Source: Henriciella sp. AS95 (GTDB lineage Bacteria > Pseudomonadota > Alphaproteobacteria > Caulobacterales > Hyphomonadaceae). Taken from it: a stretch of DNA of 64,000 nt. Numbering within the stretch: the first letter of the stretch is position 1; every line of letters starts with the position of its first letter. The translations under genes and the position numbers were made by a program. Shown here piece after piece: positions 18,022 to 25,600 of this stretch. The notes under the pieces were generated by a model. It worked only from the letters and a program-made list of their open reading frames with translations. It did no database searches and was not told where the DNA came from. Location: the NCBI RefSeq assembly GCF_038900055.1, contig NZ_JBBMQM010000001.1:1488001-1552000 (forward strand), written 5' to 3'.

Positions 18022-18318
18022 ATGCGCCTCACCGTTCGCGCTACACCAAATGCGTCGGCTGACAGCATTGAAGGGCCGGGCGAAGATGCTGCCGGGCGCA
18101 TATTCCTGAAAGTCAAAGTCCGCGCCGTGCCCGAAAAGGGCAAGGCTAACAGGGCTGTGGAAAAGCTGCTCGCCAAGGCGCTCAGACTGGCAAAATCTGA
18201 TGTGAAGGTGGTGACGGGGGAGACGAGCCGCATTAAGGGCGTCGACATCGACACTGAACCCGGCAGCGCTGCGGCGCGCCAGATCGAGGAGTGGATGGGG
18301 CATGGCAGAGCGGATTAG
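18022..18318 (+). CDS. yggU: DUF167/YggU-family protein
   Basis: 98 aa with the YggU core: RLTVRATPNASADSI, LKVKVRAVPEKGKANRAVEK, LAKALRL and VTGETSRIKGVDI. The Lys-Gly-Lys-Ala-Asn segment is the strongest family mark. YggU/DUF167 proteins are small soluble proteins of unknown function, commonly next to yggT, as here (11 nt downstream). The 3' end overlaps folD by 17 nt, indicating translational coupling. Confidence 0.9.
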   Translation: MRLTVRATPNASADSIEGPGEDAAGRIFLKVKVRAVPEKGKANRAVEKLLAKALRLAKSDVKVVTGETSRIKGVDIDTEPGSAAARQIEEWMGHGRAD

Positions 18319-19186
18319 CGGAAAACAGGTCGCCGAAACGGTGAAGGCGCAGGTCGCAGAGGCCGTCAGGTCGCTTCCGGGACAGCCAAGCCTCGCTGTC
18401 GTTCTGGTCGGCGATGATCCGGCCAGCCAGGTCTATGTGCGCCACAAGGTGACCGACACCGAAGAAACCGGCATGCGCTCAATCAAGAAGACACTGCCGG
18501 CCACAGCGACGCAGGACGAGGTCGAGGCGCTGATCTCGGACCTCAACAATGATGACGAGATCGATGGCATTCTCCTGCAGCTGCCACTGCCGGAAGGTCT
18601 CGATGCCAATCGCGCGATTGAGTGCATCAATCCGGACAAGGACGTCGATGGCCTGACCGAAGCCAGCGCCGGGCGGCTCGTCCTTGGAAAGCCGGGCCTT
18701 CGCCCCTGTACGCCAACCGGCTGCGTAATCCTCGCCAAACATGCTTTGGGTGAAAATCTGTCCGGCAAGAATGTCGTCGTGATCGGCCGCTCCATCCTGG
18801 TCGGCAAACCGACGGCGCTTCTTTTCCTTGCCGAGAACTGCACGGTGACCATCGCCCATTCGCGCACGCAGGATATCGAAGGCCTCTGCCGCACAGCAGA
18901 CATCCTCGTTCCGGCCGTGGGCCGCCCGCAGATGGTCAAAGGGGACTGGGTCAAGCCGGGCGCCGTCGTGATCGATGTTGGTATCAACCGGATCGATGCG
19001 CCAGAGCGCGGCGAAGGCAAGACGCGGCTGGTGGGCGATGCCGACTTTAATGACTGTGAGCCTGTGGCCGGTCACATCACGCCTGTGCCGGGCGGCGTCG
19101 GTCCGATGACGCGGGCCTGCCTGCTTCAGAACACGGTGAAAGCGGCCTGCTATCGCCGCGGCTGGGACGTGCCAGCAGGGCTCTAG
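18302..19186 (+). CDS. folD: Bifunctional methylenetetrahydrofolate dehydrogenase/cyclohydrolase
   Basis: 294 aa, full length. FolD interconverts 5,10-methylene-THF, methenyl-THF and 10-formyl-THF using NADP in the cytoplasm. Signature segments are present: SQVYVRHK with the catalytic Lys (YVxxK), LLQLPLPEG, DVDGLTEASAGRL, PCTPTGCV, VVIGRSILVGKP and PVPGGVGPMTRACL. It closes the yggT-yggU-folD operon. One-carbon units made by the glycine cleavage genes at 44-49 kb feed the same folate pool. Confidence 0.97.
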   Translation: MAERISGKQVAETVKAQVAEAVRSLPGQPSLAVVLVGDDPASQVYVRHKVTDTEETGMRSIKKTLPATATQDEVEALISDLNNDDEIDGILLQLPLPEGLDANRAIECINPDKDVDGLTEASAGRLVLGKPGLRPCTPTGCVILAKHALGENLSGKNVVVIGRSILVGKPTALLFLAENCTVTIAHSRTQDIEGLCRTADILVPAVGRPQMVKGDWVKPGAVVIDVGINRIDAPERGEGKTRLVGDADFNDCEPVAGHITPVPGGVGPMTRACLLQNTVKAACYRRGWDVPAGL

Positions 19187-19188
19187 GC

Positions 19189-20388
19189 TCAGACGTCTGC
19201 CGGCTTGGCGACGATGATGATCGTGACGGCGATCAGGAACGCTGCAGAATAGAGCACCGCACGCGGCCAGTCCGACCGCCTGAAGTTCGTCGAGGCCGCA
19301 AGCAAGGCCTGTAGGGCGTAGTAGGTCACGAAGGCGCGCGAGGCGTAGGTGATGATTTCAAAGATGTCGAAGGCCCATGTCATGGCGATAGCGACGAGCG
19401 CGGTGACGATGTAGGCTGGCTTCACCGGGATTCTGCCCCGCGTCGCCTCTGCGATGAGGCCGCCCGCGCCATTGGTGTCTGCAATGGCCGCCGAGGATTG
19501 CGACGCCAGTGCGGCTGCGACCAGAAGCGGTGTGAGGGCAATGCCCAGAGGGGCGAGCATGTCAATGATGGCGGTCTCCGCCCCGCGCCCTGAAATACTG
19601 CCGGTAAAATACGGCATGAACAGCAGGATGAAAGTGATGTAGATCACCGTGGCGATCCATTGTGCCCGGCGCATGGTGCGGACGCGGGTGTCGGGATCGT
19701 ACTTGCTGCCGAGATAGCGTGACGTCTCGAAGCCCTGCACCAGGACGAGAAGGCCAAGAATGGTGCGCACTTCGTCCCATCCCCCACGGGATGGCATCGG
19801 CCCGGCTTCAAGGTTGCCTGACACGAGGCTCATAGTGGCCGCCACCGCCAGCGTCGTCAGCAGGCCACCGATCACGGCGAGCTTCAGGCCGACGGTGCCG
19901 ACCTCCAGGCTTTCCAGCGCCTTCAGCCCGCCAAACGCTCCAGTCATGCCAATCGTCGCAATGGCGGCGGTCGAGACGATGCGGATCGTCGTCTGGTCCG
20001 TGACATCGACCAGGCGCAGGCCAAAGGCGGCAAACAGGTTCAGGTAATAGGCGACGGAAATGAAATAGGCGGCAGCCAGGATGATGTCGGCGCCTTCATT
20101 GACGAAGCCTTGTAAAGGCGTGCGCTCGGCGTCCTCAATATGCAGGATATTGTCACGAACGGCTGAGCCGAAGAGATAGGCGAGGCCGCACAGCACGGCC
20201 ATGGCAACCACGGCCAGGTGTCCGACGGTGTGATAGAGCACCGGTCCTGCGATCAGGAAACCGGATCCGACAATCGATGCCAAGGGCGTCACCGTGGCTC
20301 GCCAGAAGCGGGAGGTCAGCATGGACGGGCGGAAAAGATAGACGCCAAAGCCGATAGAAGCGGCAACGAGGAGCAGGCTGGTCAGCAT
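19189..20388 (-). CDS. APC-superfamily-like membrane transporter, unassigned
   Basis: 399 aa with about 11 hydrophobic segments. SIVGSGFLIAGP early and the later LALASQSSAAIADTNGAGGLI recall helix-breaking motifs of amino acid permeases (APC/LeuT fold), but similarity to a named family is weak. No soluble domain is present. It converges on folD, ending 2 nt after the folD stop. Substrate unknown; a secondary transporter of small organic molecules is the best guess. Confidence 0.6.
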   Translation of the reverse strand: MLTSLLLVAASIGFGVYLFRPSMLTSRFWRATVTPLASIVGSGFLIAGPVLYHTVGHLAVVAMAVLCGLAYLFGSAVRDNILHIEDAERTPLQGFVNEGADIILAAAYFISVAYYLNLFAAFGLRLVDVTDQTTIRIVSTAAIATIGMTGAFGGLKALESLEVGTVGLKLAVIGGLLTTLAVAATMSLVSGNLEAGPMPSRGGWDEVRTILGLLVLVQGFETSRYLGSKYDPDTRVRTMRRAQWIATVIYITFILLFMPYFTGSISGRGAETAIIDMLAPLGIALTPLLVAAALASQSSAAIADTNGAGGLIAEATRGRIPVKPAYIVTALVAIAMTWAFDIFEIITYASRAFVTYYALQALLAASTNFRRSDWPRAVLYSAAFLIAVTIIIVAKPADV

Positions 20389-20508
20389 CGTGAAGCGAAC
20401 TTTCGACTTGTCCTCGGCGGTATCAGGCGATCATGGCTGCGTCAAAGCCATGTTGTGTCAAAGGCTTGCGCGGCTGGACAGCGCTCGCAACCTCTTCCAA
20501 CTAGACTG

Positions 20509-20787
20509 ATGAGCCAGCCAGCCGTTCCACCAGATAACGAGTTTTTCAGAACGCTGTGGGCAAAGCAGGGCGGATGCTGCGCGTTGTGCGGCAAGCCGAT
20601 GCCTGCCTCTCGGTTTGATGTGGCGCATGCGACGATCTGGAAACGGCAGCGCCCGACCTTCGACCACATCATTCCGCGTGCGGCTGGTGGATCAGACGAG
20701 CCTGACAATCTGCAGCTTGCTCATGCGCGCTGCAACAAGATCAAGGGCAAGTCTCAGACGGGGTCGGTTGGCCGGGTGAGGACGTAG
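20509..20787 (+). CDS. Small HNH endonuclease-domain protein
   Basis: 92 aa. A zinc ribbon pair CALCG and HARCNKIKG frames the HNH core: TFDHIIPRAAGGSDEPDNLQL, giving the Asp-His, Asn and His-x2-Cys of the beta-beta-alpha-metal fold. The ATG at 20509 was chosen because the longer upstream frame runs antisense through the permease gene. Stand-alone small HNH proteins occur in phages and genomes with varied roles; no phage genes are near. The 3' end overlaps the convergent DUF454 gene by 34 nt. Confidence 0.8.
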   Translation: MSQPAVPPDNEFFRTLWAKQGGCCALCGKPMPASRFDVAHATIWKRQRPTFDHIIPRAAGGSDEPDNLQLAHARCNKIKGKSQTGSVGRVRT

Positions 20788-21110
20788 GCGGCACCGCAGA
20801 TCAGCAAGCCGATCGCGAACGCCATCCAGCTCCAGCGTCCCCAAAGCAATACCGTACTGAACCCGCCTGCGATGGACATGCCGAGCAGGGCGCCGCCTTT
20901 CGACGTGTTCGACAGCGTTCCTTGTTCAATGAATTGCTGAATGGGCGGCCCGAATTTGGGGCGGGCATAGATCCAGTCACGCATGGCCGGGCTGGACCGG
21001 GCGAAGCAGAGGGCAGCGATGATCCAGAACACGGTTGTCGGCCAGATGGGCAGGAATATGCCGATCGCGCCAAGCGCCAGAAACAGAAAGCCGAGCATGC
21101 GTGCGATCAT
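20754..21110 (-). CDS. DUF454/YbaN-family inner-membrane protein
   Basis: 118 aa with three or four hydrophobic segments. The family pattern is clear: GAIGIFLPIWPTTVFWIIAA, CFARSSPAMRDWI and KFGPPIQQF. Function of the family is unknown. It is monocistronic, and its 3' end overlaps the HNH gene on the other strand. A 13-bp palindrome (21146-21158) lies 35 nt before its start codon. Confidence 0.85.
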   Translation of the reverse strand: MIARMLGFLFLALGAIGIFLPIWPTTVFWIIAALCFARSSPAMRDWIYARPKFGPPIQQFIEQGTLSNTSKGGALLGMSIAGGFSTVLLWGRWSWMAFAIGLLICGAAYVLTRPTDPV

Positions 21111-21145
21111 CGATGTCAGCCCTGACCCTGCTGCGGCGTTAAGTT

Positions 21146-21158
21146 GAGAACGGTTCTC
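21146..21158. promoter_or_regulatory. 13-bp palindrome upstream of the DUF454 gene
   Basis: GAGAACGGTTCTC is a perfect inverted repeat around a central G, lying between the terminator at 21169-21211 and the DUF454 start. It could be an operator. It is not the alphaproteobacterial LexA site (GTTC-N7-GTTC). Confidence 0.35.
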
Positions 21159-21168
21159 GCATAAAAGA

Positions 21169-21211
21169 GACGGGCGGGCTATCCGGCAAATTCCGGATCG
21201 CCCAGCCCGTC
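21169..21211 (-). terminator. Rho-independent terminator downstream of the BaiN-type gene
   Basis: An imperfect 18/19-nt stem (GACGGGCGGGCTATCCGG against CCGGATCGCCCAGCCCGTC) around a 6-nt loop, followed on the minus strand by TCTTTTAT. It lies 123 nt past the stop of the flavoprotein gene. The 21212-21334 interval between them holds two smaller hairpins (GTGCCT/AGGCAC and GATCGT/ACGATC) and no gene I can defend. Confidence 0.65.
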
Positions 21212-21334
21212 AGGTCGCGTGCCTCCCAGGCACGAAACTCGATGCGGCTTGAACCGACGCAGCGGCTCGTCCGCAGATGTATAGATAACGCGCCAGCGTC
21301 TGATCGTTTCCACGATCAAGAGGCCGAATTCGTC

Positions 21335-22543
21335 TTAAGCCGCGCGATCGGCGTCGATGGCTGATGCCGCTGCGGCGGCGCTCGCCCAGGCCCACTGGAA
21401 GTTGTAGCCGCCGAGCCAGCCCGTAACGTCGACGCATTCGCCGATGAAGTAGAGCCCTTTGACGTGTTTGCTTTCCATCGTCTGCGATGAAAGTCCGTTT
21501 GTATCGATTCCGCCTGCCGTCACCTCTGCGGTGCGCCAGCCTTCCGTGCCGGCGGGTTTGATGGACCAGTGCTTCAGGGCCTGATCGGCCGCTTCCATGT
21601 CAGCGCCGGACAAATTGGCTAGCTGCTTGTCGGCGGGCATGCCGGGCCAGGTAAGCATGTAATCCGCCAGGCGCGCCGGATAGTGCCGGGCGAGCCATGT
21701 GGAGAGGTTGATCTTCGGCGTGTCCGCCTTTGCGGTCTTCAGTTCATCTCGCACGGACCAGCCGGGCGCGAGATCGATGCCGACGCTTTCGGTTTCCCGC
21801 CAATAGGAAGACGCCTGCAGGATGGCTGGGCCGGACAGGCCGCGATGGGTGAACAGCATCGCCTCGTGAAATTCCGGGCCACGTCTGGCTTGCGCATCGA
21901 TCGGGCACGAGACGCCGGAGAGTTCGGCGAAATTGTCCTTGGCCGCGCCCGTGAATGTCAGCGGGACCAGGGCAGGGCGGGGAGGGATGACTTCATGGCC
22001 GAACTGGCGGGCCAGTTCATAGGCGAAACCGCTTGCACCGATCTTGGGGATGGAAAGCCCGCCGGTCGCCACGATGAGGTTGTCTGCTTCAATCTCACCT
22101 GCGCTTGTCTCCACGACGAAACGGCCGTCTCTGTGCTGCACTCCAGACACCTCGGTCGAGAGCCGGAGCTCGCCGCCGGCACTGTCCAGTTCGTCCAGCA
22201 GGAGTTGAATGACGGCGGTGCTCCGCTGGTCGCAGAAAAGCTGGCCCAGTGTCTTTTCCTGCCAGCTCAGGCCGTGCTTTGCCATCAGGTCGCAAAAGTC
22301 CCATGGCGTGTAGCGGGCCAGGGCGGATTTGGCAAAATGCGGATTCTCGGAATGGAAATTGGCGGCCTTGGTATCCACGTTCGTGAAGTTGCATCGGCCG
22401 CCGCCTGAGATGCGCACTTTCTCGGCTGGCTTCGCACTATGATCCAGAACGCAGACGCTCAGGCCGCGTCCGGCCGCCCGGGCCCCGCAGAACAGGCCTG
22501 CCGCGCCGGCGCCAAGAACAAGGGTGTGAAAGCGCTGTTGCAG
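21335..22543 (-). CDS. HI0933/BaiN-family FAD-dependent oxidoreductase, apparent CTG start
   Basis: About 402 aa. The obvious start (GTG 22417) gives a protein beginning RISGGGRCNFTN and lacking its FAD-binding motif. Reading the same frame upstream shows VLGAGAAGLFCG and VLDHSAKPAEKV, exactly what precedes this motif in the family, up to a stop at 22565-22567. No ATG, GTG or TTG exists in that stretch; CTG at 22543 has AGGA 8 nt upstream and is the best start. Later motifs include GLSIPKIGASG, ALVPLTF, GLSGPAILQASSYW, TAGGID and GYNFQWAWASA. Function is poorly known; some members reduce flavin-dependent substrates. Confidence 0.85.
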   Translation of the reverse strand: MQQRFHTLVLGAGAAGLFCGARAAGRGLSVCVLDHSAKPAEKVRISGGGRCNFTNVDTKAANFHSENPHFAKSALARYTPWDFCDLMAKHGLSWQEKTLGQLFCDQRSTAVIQLLLDELDSAGGELRLSTEVSGVQHRDGRFVVETSAGEIEADNLIVATGGLSIPKIGASGFAYELARQFGHEVIPPRPALVPLTFTGAAKDNFAELSGVSCPIDAQARRGPEFHEAMLFTHRGLSGPAILQASSYWRETESVGIDLAPGWSVRDELKTAKADTPKINLSTWLARHYPARLADYMLTWPGMPADKQLANLSGADMEAADQALKHWSIKPAGTEGWRTAEVTAGGIDTNGLSSQTMESKHVKGLYFIGECVDVTGWLGGYNFQWAWASAAAAASAIDADRAA

Positions 22544-22609
22544 ATCGCAAATCCTGAAAAAGTCTTAATCACGCCCTGTTGGCGGCATACCAACTTCCTG
22601 TAAAGGTGT

Positions 22610-22614
22610 GAGTC
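22610..22614. promoter_or_regulatory. GANTC site upstream of the alpha-2-macroglobulin gene
   Basis: GAGTC lies 20 nt before the start codon of the alpha-2-macroglobulin gene, in the divergent region it shares with the BaiN-type gene. It matches the CcrM recognition sequence. Any regulatory effect is inference. Confidence 0.3.
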
Positions 22615-22634
22615 ACATTTGAGGGAGAACGGAC

Positions 22635-25600
22635 ATGATCGGCCGCACATTCAAGGCTAGGGGCATACTTCTCGCAGGACTGGTAAGTGCTCTGGCGGCG
22701 TGCGGAGGCGGCGACAAGCCGCCCGAGACGGTTCCTGAATCATCAAACGGACAAGTCATTGAGCGCTCTCGCGCAGATCAGGTGGCAGCAGAACGGCGCG
22801 AACGCGAACGCCAACGCCTCGCCGCTGCTGAAGAAAACAAGTTCACCTACTTCCGCTATTCCCCAGACACGAGTGGTAACCAGCCGCGCGCCTGCCTCGT
22901 TTTCTCCGCGCCGCTCGATCCTGATGTCGACTATTCCACATTCATCAATATGCGTCCGGGTGTTCGGCCTGCCTATAATATTGAAGGCCGCGAGCTTTGT
23001 CTCGAAGGCCTCGATTTTGCGCGCAGCTACACAGCGACGATCCTCGAAGGGCTGCCATCCGATGACGGCCGCGCCATTGCGCGCGAAGAAGAAGTAACGA
23101 TCAGCTTTGAGGACCGCCCGCCTTATGTCGGTTTCAAGGGCTCGGGCGTGATCCTGCCGCGCGACGATGCGGATGGGCTCGCCATCGAAACCGTGAATGT
23201 CGAGAAGGTCGATGTCACCGTCTATCGCGTCAACGACCGGGCGCTGGCATTCAAGCGCATCGACCAGGGCAATGAGGCCCCTCAGGGCCGTTATTCATAT
23301 CTCTACGGTGAAGAAGATCCGCGCGATGTCTCGTCCGAAGTCTGGACGGGCTCCATGGATATCGACAACATTACCAACGCCCCGGTGACCACTGTCTTCC
23401 CGCTTCCGGATGTCATCGAGACGCTGAAGCCCGGCTCTTATTTCGTTGAGCTGCAGGACTCCAAGGACCTCAACAGCAATGATGGGCCGCCCGCATCGGC
23501 GCGACGCTGGATCATGCTGACAAATCTGGCGCTGACGGCCTATCGCGGCGAGAACGGCCTCGATGTCACGCTGCGCTCGCTGCAGGATGGCGAAGTGCTC
23601 CCCAATACGCGCGTCCAGCTGATCGCGTTCAACAACGAGGTGCTGGGCGAAGCTGAGACCGGCGAGGAAGGCCGCGTGCGCTTTGGTGCGCCATTGCTGG
23701 CCGGTACGGGCAATTCTGCCGCCCGCATGGTGATGGCTTTCGGGGCCAAGGGTGACCTTGCCGTGCTTGATCTGACCCGCGCGCCGGTGGATCTGTCTGA
23801 ACAGAATACGGGCGGGCGCCGCACCCCCGGTCCGGTTGACGGCTACATCTATACCGAACGCGGTATCTACAGGCCCGGTGAAACGGTTCACCTGACGGCC
23901 ATGATGCGCGACCGGGCCGCGAATGCCATTGAAGGCCGGTCGGGCAATCTCATCATCTACCGCCCGAACGGGCTGGAGGCTGACCGTTATCGCTTCGCTG
24001 GCGGCGAGGCCGGAGCGGTTCAATGGGATTATGACCTCGCCGACAGTGCGTCTCGTGGCATGTGGCGCGCCGTGCTGGAAATCGATGGTGCAGGCGAAGC
24101 CGGCTCCCATCGCTTCTCGGTCGAAGACTTCGTGCCCCAGCGCATCGCCGTTGAGCTCGATACTGATGAAGACACCGTGCTGAAAGCCGGAGAGACCAAG
24201 GAAATTCTGGTCGACAGCCGTTTTCTCTATGGTGCCCCCGGTGCTGGTCTGACCGTTCAGGCCCAGGCCCGTGTCGAGCCGGATCCGAGCCCGTTCGAAG
24301 GCTATAAGGGCTACACATTCGGTCGCCACGACAATTATTTCCGCGAAGAGATCATCGAACTGGATGACCAGACGACTGATGGCGCCGGTAAAGCGGTTGT
24401 CCGTCTGTCCCCCGGCACGCGCGGCACTGATTCCGATCGTCCGCTGCGGCTCAATACGACCGTTTCCGTTCTGGAGCCCGGTGGCCGCGCCGTGACCGAA
24501 AGCGTGCGTCTGCCGTACCGCCCGAATGATCTCTATCTCGGTGTGAAGTCCGATTTCGACGGTCGCGCCAAGCAAGGCCAGGAGAACCGTTTCGAACTGG
24601 CCGCGCTCAATGCCGATGGCGAGATCGTTGACACGCGCCTCAACTGGAAAGTCATCGAGATCGACTACCACTATGACTGGTATCGCGAAGACAGCCGCTG
24701 GCGCTGGCGCCGCTCACGCACGGTACGGACCGTGAATGAGGGTGTCGTCGACACGGACGGAACCACCCAGGCCATCGCCGTGAACGGCCTCGACTGGGGT
24801 GAGCACGAACTCATCGTGACGGCTGATGGCAGCGACGCTGAAACCAGTACGGATTTTTATGTCGGCTGGGGCGGTTATGTCTCCGATGACGGCGTCGAAG
24901 CCCCTGACCGTGTGCAGGTCATCGTTGAAGACCAGAAAGTTGTCGCCGGTCGCCCGGCTGCGATCACCGTCGTGCCGCCTTATGCCGGCGAAGCGCAGAT
25001 CGTTGTCGCAACCGACGAGATCATCCACGTCGAAACCCGTGACGTCTCCCCGGACGGCACGCAGTTTACCTTGCCGGTGACAGAAGAATGGGGCGAGGGC
25101 GCTTACATCCTCGTCAACGTCTACACCCCGCGCGACCCTGTCGTGCAGTCCAAACCCCGCCGCGCTGTTGGCGTCGGTTATGTCCCGCTCGACATGGATG
25201 ACCGCACTTTCGAGGTTGAAATCGACGCACCGGACCTCGTCCGCCCGCGCCGTGAACACACCATCGACGTCAATGTCACTGGCGGTCCCCGTGAGCATAT
25301 CTATCTGACGCTCGCCGCAGTGGACGAAGGCATTCTGCGTCTCACCAAATTCCAGACCCCTGACCCGGTCGACTATTACTTCGGGAAGAAGTCGCTCGGC
25401 GTTGAAATCTATGACGATTATGGACGCCTGCTCGATCCGAACATGGGTCTGCCCGCTGAAGTAAGGACCGGTGGTGACCAGCTTGGCGGCGAAGGCCTGA
25501 CCGTGGTGCCGACCAAGACGGTGGCGCTGTTCTCCGGGCTGGTCGATGTCGGCCGGAATGGCCGGGCACGCGTCACCTTCGACGTGCCTGAGTTCAACGG

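Noticed and set aside
20218..20508. N-terminal extension of the HNH protein
   Set aside because: It is antisense to the permease gene and has no zinc or nuclease character; the ATG at 20509 gives the normal small HNH protein.
21146..21158. LexA operator
   Set aside because: Alphaproteobacterial LexA binds GTTC-N7-GTTC; this palindrome does not fit the spacing.
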